Origin: Marisediminitalea alba
GTDB taxonomy: Bacteria; Pseudomonadota; Gammaproteobacteria; Enterobacterales; Alteromonadaceae
Length of the DNA stretch: 36,990 nt
Assembly (NCBI RefSeq): GCF_002993365.1
Contig: NZ_PVNP01000118.1
Location: forward strand, 1 to 36,990
Direction of reading: 5' to 3'
Below the pieces are notes generated by a model. It made no database searches and was not told the origin of the DNA. It saw only the letters and a list, made by a program, of their open reading frames with translations. Shown here piece after piece: positions 26,584-34,645 of the stretch. The translations under genes were made by a program, and so were the position numbers. Each line of letters opens with the position of its first letter. Position 1 is the first letter of the stretch.

Positions 26584-27009
26584 ATGAGTGGTTATAATAG
26601 CGTTTTAGTTGCAATTGATGTCTTTGCTAACGAGCACAGTAAGGTGGTGGAAAAGGCCCTTGAGCTGGCTGGCTCACCGGGCAAGATAAACCTGATATAT
26701 GTTGCCTATCCGCAAACTAATTTTGAGCCCTATGGCTTGTTCTTAGAGCGGGACTTTTCAGAAGAGGTGCGCGAGCAGGCGCTCAAGAAATTGCAGGGTA
26801 TTGCTGACGGACACAGTATCCCGAGAACTCATCTGCACGTAGCGATTGGTTCGGCTGCCGAAGAGATCCATGAGATGGCCAAAAAGCTCAGTGCCGATTT
26901 AATCGTTATGGGCACGCATGGCCAAAGCGGTGTGCAGTTATTGCTCGGCTCTACAGCCAATTCAGTGCTGCACGGCATCGAGTGTGATTTGCTGGCCGTT
27001 AAGGTATAA
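26584..27009 (+). CDS. universal stress protein, single domain, ATP-binding type
   Basis: A 141-residue Usp-domain protein. It has the VLVAIDVF first strand, SADLIVMGTHG near 110-120, and the nucleotide loop GTHGQSGVQLLLGSTANSV, which satisfies G-x2-G-x9-G-S/T; it should therefore bind ATP, unlike UspA itself. It starts at ATG 26584 behind AAGGAGG (26572-26578), an unusually strong ribosome site. The consensus FNR box 63 bases upstream points to induction at low oxygen, as seen for some Usp proteins of the Pseudomonas Anr regulon. It is a single gene, closed by the hairpin at 27015. Confidence 0.93.
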   Translation: MSGYNSVLVAIDVFANEHSKVVEKALELAGSPGKINLIYVAYPQTNFEPYGLFLERDFSEEVREQALKKLQGIADGHSIPRTHLHVAIGSAAEEIHEMAKKLSADLIVMGTHGQSGVQLLLGSTANSVLHGIECDLLAVKV

Positions 27010-27014
27010 ACAGG

Positions 27015-27043
27015 GGGCGCACAGCCTGTAGTGCTGTGTGCCC
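27015..27043. terminator. hairpin between convergent usp and MscS-like genes
   Basis: GGGCGCACAGC (27015-27025) and GCTGTGTGCCC (27033-27043) pair over eleven positions with one G-T wobble around a seven-base loop. No T run follows on either strand, but it lies exactly between two convergent stops. Confidence 0.65.
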
Positions 27044-27048
27044 ATTAA

Positions 27049-28179
27049 TTAGTTGTTTTCTGTAACCGCCGATTGGCCGGCGTCTTCTTGTTCTGCGTAA
27101 CGGCCTGCCATTACCGATTCTGCGCCTTCCTGCTGTAAATTGAGCGCGGTAATAGGGAACGGAATAACAATATTCTCTTCATTAAACCGCTTGTGCAGTG
27201 CTTTGATAAACGTCGACTTCACAAAGAAGCGATTAAAGTACTCTTTGGTTCTTAGCATTACGGTAAAGTTAATGCTGGAATTATCAAAGGTGTGGTACAC
27301 CACAAAGGGATCGTAAGATTCTACCCCCCATTCGTGCTCGAGCAGTATCTGGTTGGCCACTTCAAGCGTAATTTTTTCAACAAATTCCAAATCAGAATTA
27401 TAGTGAACGCCGACTTCCACTGGTACCGATAGCTCTTTTTCCGGATAGTAGTAATTGATGATTTTCGACTGCGATACTTTGCCGTTGGGAACGATAACGA
27501 TATTGTTTGGCAGCATTTTTATCCAGGTTGAACGCCAGCCGATTTTATCGACAAAACCCTGTTCGCCACTTTCCAATTCAATAAAGTCGCCGATGCGAAA
27601 AGGCTTATCGATGAGGATCTGAACGCCGGAGAAGAAGTTCTCCAGGGTCGGTTGTAGTGCTAATGCAACGGCTAACGATGTGAGCCCTAATGAGGCGATT
27701 AATGGGGTAACAGATATGCCAAGAGAACCCAGCACAAGTAGTATGCATAACCCGATTAACAGGGCTCTGATGGCGCCACTGGCAATGCTGCGGGTGTTAT
27801 TAAGCAGCGGCGAACGTGAAGCGTAGACCTTAATCGCATAAGTAACCCAGCGCTCGACAAATAAAATGAGCGTAATGATGACCATAGCCTGAATACTTTG
27901 GCCGAGGATCTCGGTATCTTCTTTTGCTAATGCGCCGGTGATGGTTAAGCCGTAACGAACCAGCCATAGCAGAATGGTTAATATTGTCAGGTTGAGCGGT
28001 GCATTGAGGGCAAGAATGAGCACCTGGTAAAAATGATTGTGTTCGTTATCCCGTTGCCGCATCTGAGCGCGCAAACGCACCAGAAAAAGGCGTTTTGCAA
28101 TATATAAAATCACTATAATGGCAAGGCAACCACCAGCAACCATGCTTTGCTTTGTTGTCAAAACATCAATGAATTCCAT
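27049..28179 (-). CDS. MscS-family mechanosensitive channel (medium-length)
   Basis: A second MscS-type channel of 376 residues, longer than MscS. Four or five helices occupy residues 12-170; the pore helix region has LGITSVTPLIASLG-like sequence followed by ALALQPTLENFFSG, a variant of the usual ALQ-x-L-N-x-x-G. The beta domain continues with KPFRIGDFIE, GFVDKIGWRSTWI and VPNGKVSQS, and the protein ends with a polar, acidic tail of about 35 residues. It resembles the YbdG/YnaI class in length and in having extra N-terminal helices, but it cannot be assigned to either. It is a single gene on the minus strand, unrelated to the MscS at 2384 in local order. Confidence 0.9.
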   Translation of the reverse strand: MEFIDVLTTKQSMVAGGCLAIIVILYIAKRLFLVRLRAQMRQRDNEHNHFYQVLILALNAPLNLTILTILLWLVRYGLTITGALAKEDTEILGQSIQAMVIITLILFVERWVTYAIKVYASRSPLLNNTRSIASGAIRALLIGLCILLVLGSLGISVTPLIASLGLTSLAVALALQPTLENFFSGVQILIDKPFRIGDFIELESGEQGFVDKIGWRSTWIKMLPNNIVIVPNGKVSQSKIINYYYPEKELSVPVEVGVHYNSDLEFVEKITLEVANQILLEHEWGVESYDPFVVYHTFDNSSINFTVMLRTKEYFNRFFVKSTFIKALHKRFNEENIVIPFPITALNLQQEGAESVMAGRYAEQEDAGQSAVTENN

Positions 28180-28331
28180 GACTTAAGATTCCCTTAATCT
28201 AAATAGGCGACACTATAGAAAATGAACCAAATCAATATCCTGCAATCTACACACCATACATTCATAGTGGTGACCGAAGATTGTGGTATAAATAGGCCCG
28301 GCGTAATGCGCAGAGCAGTTATGGAGCAGTA

Positions 28332-28712
28332 ATGTTTGTTACAAAAGTTACCGGCATTAAACGGTTATATTATGCAACCTGGTATTCAATCAAAGGGCTG
28401 AAAGCCGCATTTTTAAGCGAACCCGCGGTTCGTCAGGAACTGGCCTTGCTGTTAATTGGCGTTACGTTGAGCTTTTGGCTGGATGTGACCGTGTTAGAAC
28501 GGGTGCTAATGGTGAGTAGCCTGCTACTAATCATTATCGTAGAACTGCTCAACAGTGCCATAGAAGCTGTGGTAGACAGAATAGGCCCGGAAATTCATGA
28601 GCTCAGCGGTAAGGCCAAAGATATTGGCTCGGCGGCCGTTTTTGTGGCAATCATGCTGGCTCTGTTTTGCTGGGCCACTATTTTGTATCCGTTAATTCTC
28701 GATCTTTTTTAA
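28332..28712 (+). CDS. dgkA: diacylglycerol kinase
   Basis: A small inner-membrane enzyme that phosphorylates diacylglycerol to phosphatidic acid, recycling the lipid released when membrane-derived glycans are made. It has 126 residues with three helices. The catalytic signature ELLNSAIEAVVDRIG lies at about 73-87, with the conserved glutamates for magnesium, and a second conserved SAKDIGSAAV-like segment (here KAKDIGSAAVFVA) follows. A TATAAAT -10-like box near 28288 and GGAG just ahead of ATG 28332 look like its own promoter and ribosome site. The last 21 bases overlap the 3' end of the convergent MFS gene. Confidence 0.95.
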   Translation: MFVTKVTGIKRLYYATWYSIKGLKAAFLSEPAVRQELALLLIGVTLSFWLDVTVLERVLMVSSLLLIIIVELLNSAIEAVVDRIGPEIHELSGKAKDIGSAAVFVAIMLALFCWATILYPLILDLF

Positions 28713-29894
28713 ACGGCGCAGATCTTTAAACCAATAGGCGCCGCCCGCCGTCACAGCCATAGCACAGGCGCCACCAAGCAGAGTCGCTCCAACCGGCCCC
28801 ATGGCCGCCGCAACGGCGCCAGCGCGAAAGTCACCAAGCTGATTAGAAGAAGCGATGAATATAGAATTGGCCGCACTCACTCGGCCACGGAATGCATCCG
28901 GGGTATTTAATTGCACTACAGCACCACGGATGACCACACTGATCATGTCTGAAGCGCCATATATAAACAGCGCGCAAGCCGCAAGCCACAGCGTTTCAGA
29001 AAGCGCAAAAGTAATAATAGACAGGGCAAATACGCTAAGCGAAACAAACAGGGTTGTACCGGTGTTTTCGAACTCTGTTTTGAAGCGGGATAAATAAATA
29101 CCCATTAATACCGCGCCCGCCGCGGGCATAGCTCGCAGGAACCCCAGCCCCTCAGGCCCTACATTTAAGATGTCTGCTGCATATACTGGTAGCAGAGCTA
29201 CGACACTACCTGACAACACAATCAGCAAATCCAGGCTCAGGCTACCCAGTACAATTTGATTTTGCCAGACATAGCGCAGGCCGCCGAGTAAATCCCGTTT
29301 ACCTTTACCGGTATTGGCTGCCCCCATGGTTGGAATCTGATAAAAGCAGGTTAGGGTGGCAATAGCCGCGGCGACTAATAGCCAGTAGATGTTACGATCT
29401 AACAGTGCAATCAAAATACCGGCCACAAACGGGCCTACGGTAAGTGCAATATTCCACACCGTACTGGTGATAGCCACGGCCTGATTTAAATGGTGTGGCG
29501 GGACCAGATTTGGTAACGTTGCCTGGAGTGCCGGCGACATAAAAGCTTTACCACACCCGTGCAGACTGATTAGCGCCAACAGGAACCACTTGTTAAAGTC
29601 CGGCGTCATCATTAACAGCGCAAAACCGCTAAGCACCGCCAGCTGCATGGTGGCACCAGCAAGCAAAATTTTACTGCGGGAGATGTGGTCTACGGCCCAG
29701 CCTGTAATAGGAAATAATAAATATACCGGCACAATCTGGAACAAGCCTACCAACGCTAAATCGAAAGGATCGCCGGTGCGTTCGTACAAATGCCAGGCAA
29801 ATGCCACTGCCATAATAGACTCGATAGCACTAAAAATACCTCGTCCGAACAAAAACCAGACAAAGCGGGAGGTAAATACTGAAGATTGCGTCAT
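28692..29894 (-). CDS. major facilitator superfamily exporter (MFS_3/EntS-like)
   Basis: A twelve-helix transporter of 400 residues. The MFS motif between helices 2 and 3 is present as GWAVDHISRSKILLAG, and helices 4-5 contain ALQATLPNLVPPHHLNQAVAI, the pattern of the macrolide-efflux/enterobactin-exporter subgroup (MFS_3). DAFRGRVSAANSIFIASSNQLGDFRAG near the C terminus is also characteristic of that group. It probably exports a small molecule, but the substrate is unknown; no siderophore genes lie nearby. Its 3' end overlaps dgkA tail to tail by 21 bases, leaving no room for a terminator between them. Confidence 0.88.
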   Translation of the reverse strand: MTQSSVFTSRFVWFLFGRGIFSAIESIMAVAFAWHLYERTGDPFDLALVGLFQIVPVYLLFPITGWAVDHISRSKILLAGATMQLAVLSGFALLMMTPDFNKWFLLALISLHGCGKAFMSPALQATLPNLVPPHHLNQAVAITSTVWNIALTVGPFVAGILIALLDRNIYWLLVAAAIATLTCFYQIPTMGAANTGKGKRDLLGGLRYVWQNQIVLGSLSLDLLIVLSGSVVALLPVYAADILNVGPEGLGFLRAMPAAGAVLMGIYLSRFKTEFENTGTTLFVSLSVFALSIITFALSETLWLAACALFIYGASDMISVVIRGAVVQLNTPDAFRGRVSAANSIFIASSNQLGDFRAGAVAAAMGPVGATLLGGACAMAVTAGGAYWFKDLRRLKKIEN

Positions 29895-30037
29895 TATTGA
29901 AATTACAGTTGGGAGCAGGGCGTGAGAGCCTTCTTAACAATAGCCCTATGCTACCAGATCGCTACGGCTCTGTGGTGTAAGTTTGGTCCGGCCAAACAGA
30001 TTTTCGGTTAAAATGGATATAGCAATAACTAAAAAGG

Positions 30038-30063
30038 CGCAACCTAAACGATGTTAGGCTGCG
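30038..30063 (-). terminator. terminator downstream of cynS
   Basis: On the minus strand CGCAGCCTAA and TTAGGTTGCG form a ten-pair stem with one wobble around a six-base loop, followed by CC and five Ts (30035-30031). It begins 30 bases after the cynS stop. Confidence 0.85.
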
Positions 30064-30092
30064 AAACCGGCCGGGAACAGCCAATGAAACCT

Positions 30093-30542
30093 TTAATACA
30101 TCTTGTAAGGCAGGAATTTACCTGACATTACAACGTGAACTCTGTCGCCTTTGGGATCTTCCTCGCGCTGCAAGTCCATGGAGAAGTCGATAGCACTCAT
30201 GATGCCGTCACCAAACTCTTCGTGAATAAGCTCTTTGAGGGTAGTGCCATAAACATTTACCAGTTCGTACCAGCGGTAAATTAACGGGTCAGTCGGAACT
30301 TCTGTAGGTAAAGAGCCTTTATAAGGGGCAATCTGCAGCCAGGCGACGGCTTCATCTCTGAGTCCGAGCAGCGCTCCTACACCTTCAGCCTGCTCTTTGG
30401 TCATGGCCATCTGACCTAAACACGCCGCGGTACTCCATTCTTTTGACTGACCTATAACTTCAGCAATTTCAGACCACTTAATTCCCTTGGTAATTTTGGC
30501 GGACTGGATCATTGCGGTGACCTGGGTACGATCGGTAATCAT
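30093..30542 (-). CDS. cynS: cyanate hydratase (cyanase)
   Basis: Breaks down cyanate with bicarbonate to ammonia and carbon dioxide, as a homodecamer in the cytoplasm. From ATG 30542, with AGGAAG just ahead, it has 149 residues, against 156 in E. coli. The catalytic Arg-Glu pair is R90 and E93 in YRWYELV and the serine is S116 in GIMSAIDF, matching R96, E99 and S122 of E. coli with a constant offset of six. An upstream ATG at 30650 would add 36 residues that have no counterpart in the family. No carbonic anhydrase or cyanate transporter gene accompanies it. It may serve detoxification or nitrogen scavenging. Confidence 0.95.
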   Translation of the reverse strand: MITDRTQVTAMIQSAKITKGIKWSEIAEVIGQSKEWSTAACLGQMAMTKEQAEGVGALLGLRDEAVAWLQIAPYKGSLPTEVPTDPLIYRWYELVNVYGTTLKELIHEEFGDGIMSAIDFSMDLQREEDPKGDRVHVVMSGKFLPYKMY

Positions 30543-30650
30543 GATGTTAGCTTCCTGTATTGGGTTAAACGATAGTAAGTTTTGGGCACAAAAAAACGCC
30601 CATGCCATTACCAGCAAGCTGGTACAGCATAAGCGTCTTTGCTCAAACAC

Positions 30651-31335
30651 ATAGACCGTGTTTATGAATCAATTTGTTCACCAGATGGAAGCATTATCGA
30701 TGCCATATTAATAATTATATATTAATCAATGAGATAAATAATTAGAGTAACACTTAAAACCGCACACATGACCTAAACTGGCGCATAATACCTACCGATA
30801 AGCACCACCTTAGCGCGTGAAACTCCACGACACATGCAAAAGTAAATCCGAGAGGAAGAGGCTTGTCTCTTTACTTTTTCCAGCGCTTTCCACGTCTCCA
30901 GATTAGCTTCAAAATAATGTTCACTATCGCCAAAGTTCCCCCATGGTTGCGGACTGTGGATGTTCATCATACCGATGTAGTCGAGATCGCTACCACTTGT
31001 TCAGCATCTTCATCCTTTACCATCCAGGTACCCGTGCCAATTTTGAGGAACCTTGCCTATAGGGTCTGCCCTGGGTATAAAAGCTGCTGCTTAGCCGTGT
31101 TTTAAGGTGCAACGCAGCAAATAACCGCTATGCAGTATGCTTGTCGTGTCTTTGATAATTGTTGTCGCTTCAGCGATAACACTTCATTGAGTTGTGTCAT
31201 TAAGGTAGTGATACAGGCGGGATTTGTCTGTGAGGTGTACCAGGGTGAAGTCAACCTTATGTTTTAAACTATTAAGCCCCATAAAAGTGAATAAAAGGGC
31301 TGCTTGGTACTTACAATTATAATGAGGAATTTATT
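30651..31335. other. gene-poor interval holding an aldo/keto reductase relic
   Basis: The only coding trace I can support in these 685 bases is the aldo/keto reductase remnant at 30860-31053. The remainder is AT-rich, with no convincing promoter, tRNA or structured RNA; GAGGAATTTATT just before 31336 includes the ribosome site of the next gene. Confidence 0.5.
30860..31053 (-). pseudogene. aldo/keto reductase remnant with internal deletion
   Basis: On the minus strand, one frame from 31053 reads KIGTGTWMVKDEDAEQVV, the start of an aldo/keto reductase barrel (usually K-G-GTW--KDEDAEQVV). Around 30985-30995 it switches frame to DLDYIGMMNIHSPQPWG, then FGDSEHYFEANLETWKALEKV, which corresponds to residues some 70-90 further along such proteins (DYIDL-LIHSPQPW ... 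YFE-N-E-WKALE). The part containing the catalytic Tyr and Lys is missing, and similarity ends near 30860 (KVKRQ). This looks like an aldo/keto reductase that lost an internal segment and its C-terminal half. Identification is by motif memory only. Confidence 0.55.
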
Positions 31336-32076
31336 ATGAGTCGAAATACAGGTATCGCGATGGCGGCAGGAGGTGCAGCAGTTGGCGCCGCGATGGGTAA
31401 CGCTATTGGAAACTCTATAAGAATGCGCAGTTTTCGTAAGAAAATGGTCGATGAACTGCTCAGTGATTTTGGCGCCTTAGTAGCCACCGAAACCGTGGTA
31501 TATTGGGTGAAAAATGATGGTTCAACGGACTTTGCTTACCGGGAATATGCTGACAAACAGGTACAAAACCGCATCTATCAGGACGTAATGGCGTGTTACG
31601 GGGAAAAGGCCGCTGACTTTGTGGACTATCGAATTCATAAATCCAGAGAAAAGGGTGTAGCGCTTAATTTTAGTCAGGGGCTCAAGGACTTTCTTGACGC
31701 CGAAGGGATTGAGCATAACCATCAAATTGACATTGAAGGCTACGCTAATCGGCTGACGTCGATTAAACCGAAGAATCCTTCTATCAGAAGCTTGTTGCTG
31801 GTACTGGGTAACCAGCCCTCATTCCTTCGCAGCGTGGGTATTGTTATTACTCTTATTACCTGGGTACTGGTGCTGTCGGTGATTGCCAGAATGGGGCTCG
31901 ATATGTCATCGTTAGCCATTTCATTCTGCGTAGCTACGCTGGTTGTTATTCTTGGTGGCAGAAAACTAATCGCTGCTTTTGTTAATCAGAAAATAAACCG
32001 TCAGTTTGAAGAACTAAACGAAGAATACGAAGAACTGGAAAAGCGTTTTTACGAAGACGCCAACGCGATTTCTTGA
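31336..32076 (+). CDS. membrane protein of unknown function with glycine-zipper start
   Basis: I do not recognise a family. The 246-residue protein begins with a small-residue stretch (AMAAGGAAVGAAMGNAIGNSI) like a glycine zipper, followed by a soluble charged region with a DFGALVATETVVYWVKNDGS segment. Two membrane helices occupy about 163-185 and 190-210, and the C terminus is an acidic coiled-coil-like helix (EELNEEYEELEKRFYEDA). Two helices plus a C-terminal coiled coil resemble small envelope-organising proteins, but there is no motif to support a role. It starts at ATG 31336 behind GAGGAA and stands alone on the plus strand, ending before the inverted repeat at 32120. Confidence 0.75.
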   Translation: MSRNTGIAMAAGGAAVGAAMGNAIGNSIRMRSFRKKMVDELLSDFGALVATETVVYWVKNDGSTDFAYREYADKQVQNRIYQDVMACYGEKAADFVDYRIHKSREKGVALNFSQGLKDFLDAEGIEHNHQIDIEGYANRLTSIKPKNPSIRSLLLVLGNQPSFLRSVGIVITLITWVLVLSVIARMGLDMSSLAISFCVATLVVILGGRKLIAAFVNQKINRQFEELNEEYEELEKRFYEDANAIS

Positions 32077-32119
32077 GCGCCTTGCTCTGGTGCCATTTTT
32101 TCAGTTTACCACGCAATTA

Positions 32120-32144
32120 CTGGCCTTATGTGTGATAAGGCCAG
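32120..32144. terminator. perfect inverted repeat between convergent unknown genes
   Basis: CTGGCCTTAT (32120-32129) and ATAAGGCCAG (32135-32144) pair perfectly over ten positions around GTGTG. It sits between the stops of the convergent genes at 32076 and 32161. The following sequence is only moderately T-rich on the plus strand (ctacttttctt), so termination is likely but not certain. Confidence 0.7.
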
Positions 32145-32160
32145 CTACTTTTCTTACTAT

Positions 32161-32724
32161 TCACATTTGCTTTAGGTATTGATACCAGTCAATTTCTAAT
32201 TGGGTGGACCTGTCATTTTTCAACGCAGCCTGCAGACGCTCAGCGCCATCATAGCGGTTAAAAAGCTCACTTAATGTGGTGAGGTGCGCTTCATAACTCG
32301 CCGACATTTTCTTTCTAACCGAGGGATTTTCTATTATCGCTATAGCAGCGAAAATCAAAGCAGGCTGGCGGCGGGTTTCAACGTTAAATAGTGATAAAAA
32401 TTCAAACAGGCTTCTTTGTTCGGCTGTGCCGCACGCTAACTGACGTTCACGGTAATTGTTGGCAAAATGCCATGCTTTTAACTTTTCCAGGCTTAACAAG
32501 CTTTCGCAATGATTCGCCCGACTGTGGATTTCCTGCAACGCAAAAAATACCTGGGAACTGGCTGGTGCCGGTTCATTGTTCAGATACTCAAGCCACTTAT
32601 CGAGCGGCTTATCCAGCAACGGTGCAACCCCAATAGCCCTGGCATGAAAATACTGGCGTTTATGGGGGACATCGGATACCAGGTTATTCTGGAAAATCAC
32701 ATCTTTTGGCCTGAATATATTCAT
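32161..32724 (-). CDS. protein of unknown function, overlaps upstream small gene
   Basis: I do not recognise this 187-residue protein. It has no signal peptide or clear membrane helix and is mostly predicted helical. Notable segments are FALQEIHSRANHCESLLSLEKLKAWHFANNYRERQLACG and a C-terminal charged, amphipathic LFNRYDGAERLQAALKNDRS. The best start is ATG 32724, since a TTG at 32730 only adds two residues. Its first 41 bases overlap the end of the gene at 32684-32980 in another frame, which suggests coupled translation and a joint function. Base composition is similar to its neighbours, and a coding origin is supported by its long open frame and the overlap. Confidence 0.65.
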   Translation of the reverse strand: MNIFRPKDVIFQNNLVSDVPHKRQYFHARAIGVAPLLDKPLDKWLEYLNNEPAPASSQVFFALQEIHSRANHCESLLSLEKLKAWHFANNYRERQLACGTAEQRSLFEFLSLFNVETRRQPALIFAAIAIIENPSVRKKMSASYEAHLTTLSELFNRYDGAERLQAALKNDRSTQLEIDWYQYLKQM

Positions 32725-32980
32725 GATCAAACTGCCAGATACTGCGGTAATAATTAAAAATTTCGGTGAGTTCGGCTGCAGTGGCAGGGCGGTTAGATGC
32801 TTCCAGCTCGTACATAATTGACGGTGGGTTAGATTTAATATCTTTAGGAAAGAGTAGGTTCAGTGCCAGCCAGGCAATAGCTACAGACAGCAAAATTCCT
32901 AAGCCAAGACCAAATTTAACTTTTGCGCCGTCGTGCTGATCGGTGAGTAAGGTGAATTTATCTTTAATGATAACGTGCAT
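32684..32980 (-). CDS. small single-pass membrane protein of unknown function
   Basis: A 98-residue protein with a polar N terminus (MHVIIKDKFTLLTDQHDGAKV), one membrane helix (about 23-44, LGLGILLSVAIAWLALNLLF) and a C-terminal soluble segment with SIMYELEASNRPATAAELTEIFNYYR. It resembles no family I know. The 3' end overlaps the following gene by 41 bases, so the two are read from one transcript and the second may be expressed only when the first is translated. The topology would place the tail on one side of the inner membrane, while the partner is soluble. Confidence 0.62.
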   Translation of the reverse strand: MHVIIKDKFTLLTDQHDGAKVKFGLGLGILLSVAIAWLALNLLFPKDIKSNPPSIMYELEASNRPATAAELTEIFNYYRSIWQFDHEYIQAKRCDFPE

Positions 32981-33417
32981 GACTGGCTGCCTCCCTGATG
33001 CCTGGCATGTTCTTATTAGTTAAGGTGAGCCTGAACCACTAGATCTCTCATGTTACGTTAGGATATTTTAACTATTTACTTTACGCAAATGTCTTTGATA
33101 ACTAAACAATTGAGGTCGCTGAATAGTCGTTTTGTGCTTTGCTTATGTTTGCAGTAACAAATATACGAAGCAGATTGTTTATCCTTATTACCAGTGAAGG
33201 TGCGTATACACGAAAGTGGACCCTGGGACAGGGTTTAAACCACATTGTTAACAGAGTAACCTGGCGGCCAATTTGCAAATAACGCAAAGTGGTTCCTTTA
33301 TAAAATAATTTCATCTCGTAGCGATACTCATACTATGGCTGATAATTTTACATTCTCTTGACAGGGATATTGTCTTTCGGGAGATTTCACTAACGGTAAA
33401 TCAGCAGGAATAATGAG
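32981..33417. other. intergenic region upstream of the arabinofuranosidase gene
   Basis: About 440 AT-rich bases between divergent genes. An open frame at 33102-33314 has no recognisable features and is treated as non-coding. A perfect TTGACA lies at 33358-33363, but the matching -10 region is poor; it could be the -35 of the downstream gene. No other element is evident. Confidence 0.45.
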
Positions 33418-34452
33418 ATGAAGTTTAAACAAAAGGTGTTAGGTGTAGCGCTGGCATCCGTATGGTTGACAGGATGCACAGGAACAACTAGTTCAGATAA
33501 CCTCCAGGTTGCTAAAACCTGTCCATTACCGTCTACATTTCAATGGGAAGCCAGTTCGGCACTCGTATCTCCAAACGAAGGGATATTCGGTATTAAAGAT
33601 CCTTCTGTAGTTTATTATGAAGATACGTACCATATTTGGGCCACGATAAACGATGGTAACTGGAAATCGGTGTACTTCAGCTTTGCCGACTGGCAAAACG
33701 CGTCGAAGGCTGTTCAACAACCTATGAATGGCACTAAAGTGGGCAACACGGTTGCGCCGCAGGTGTTTTATTACCGCCCGCATAACAAGTGGTATAACTT
33801 TACGCAATGGGGGCGGGGCTATTCAACAACCACTGATATAACGGATGTAAACAGCTGGACCGCCAGAAAAGATTTTCTGCAAGACGGGCCTCCTATTGAG
33901 CAAGGCAAGCCAGAGCTTGATTACTGGGTAATTTGTGATGATGTGAATTGTCATTTATTCTTTTCCCGAGACGATGGCGTGCTCTATAAATCCAAAACGT
34001 CCAGAGAAAACTTTCCAAACTTTGTGGGCTACGAGGTGGTAATGGAAGACCATCGCGGTAACGGCAACAGTTTCTTATTTGAAGCGGCCAATGTATACAA
34101 AGTGGACGGCACCGACCAGTACCTGTTATTGGTGGAAGCCTATAACAGTGAAGGTGGTGCATATGGACCCAGGTACTTCCGTTCCTGGACGGCCTCAGAT
34201 TTGGATGGGCCATGGTCGCCACTGGCTGATACCGAACAAAACCCCTTTGCCGGAAATGCTAACGTAGACTGGGTTGAAGGAAAGTGGGCAGACGGGATCA
34301 GTCACGGTGAAATGGTCCGTTCGGGCTACGATGAATACCTCACCATTGATCCGTGTAACCTGCAGTTCGTGTTCCAGGGTGATTCCGGACCATCGCTGAA
34401 TGGTGGTTACGGTGGTGAGCCTTACAAACTAGGCGTATTAACGCTTAAATAG
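33418..34452 (+). CDS. GH62-type alpha-L-arabinofuranosidase, lipoprotein
   Basis: A secreted enzyme predicted to remove arabinose side chains from arabinoxylan or arabinan. A lipoprotein signal (LTGC, lipid-modified cysteine at 20) anchors it to the membrane. The catalytic domain (about 38-344) shows GIKDPSVVYYEDTYHIWA with the base D61, TVAPQVFYYRPHNKWYNFTQWG, LDYWVICDDVNCHLFFS with D174/D175, LFEAANVYKV, RYFRSWTASDLDGPWSPLADTEQNPFAG, and ISHGEMVRSGYDEYLTIDPCNLQFVFQG with the acid E298. These segments follow the five-bladed propeller order of GH62. The Ser/Thr-rich start after C20 is a linker. No other carbohydrate-active enzyme, transporter or regulator is adjacent. Confidence 0.9.
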   Translation: MKFKQKVLGVALASVWLTGCTGTTSSDNLQVAKTCPLPSTFQWEASSALVSPNEGIFGIKDPSVVYYEDTYHIWATINDGNWKSVYFSFADWQNASKAVQQPMNGTKVGNTVAPQVFYYRPHNKWYNFTQWGRGYSTTTDITDVNSWTARKDFLQDGPPIEQGKPELDYWVICDDVNCHLFFSRDDGVLYKSKTSRENFPNFVGYEVVMEDHRGNGNSFLFEAANVYKVDGTDQYLLLVEAYNSEGGAYGPRYFRSWTASDLDGPWSPLADTEQNPFAGNANVDWVEGKWADGISHGEMVRSGYDEYLTIDPCNLQFVFQGDSGPSLNGGYGGEPYKLGVLTLK

Positions 34453-34583
34453 AATATGCTTCTTGCTTGTTATGAACACTAGGGAGATGCAGAGCAGGGC
34501 TAGAAAGCATTAGTATATCTGCTGTTTAATTTGAACCTTGTTAAAAGGTGGGTAAAGTTACGGTTTTTGACCTTCGAAGTAAT

Positions 34584-34613
34584 AAAACAGGACTCTCAGT
34601 GGAGTCCCGTTTT
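34584..34613. terminator. bidirectional terminator between the GH62 and PEP-CTERM genes
   Basis: AAAAC-A-GGACTC (from 34584) and GAGTCC-C-GTTTT (to 34613) form an eleven-pair stem with one internal mismatch and a six-base loop, with T runs at both ends. It lies between two convergent stops (34452 and 34646). Confidence 0.85.
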
Positions 34614-34645
34614 AAACCGGATGGTAATTTCGTTAAGCAATAAGG

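Noticed and set aside
30863..31105. 80-codon plus-strand open frame opposite the aldo/keto reductase relic
   Set aside because: It is the antisense shadow of the relic, whose minus-strand reading has recognisable family motifs.
30651..31335. Possible tRNA or small structured RNA in the largest gap
   Set aside because: No cloverleaf or long stem was found by eye; only the pseudogene relic could be supported.
33102..33314. 70-codon minus-strand open frame in the region upstream of the GH62 gene
   Set aside because: No recognisable domain and no supporting ribosome site; it sits in a normal promoter interval.
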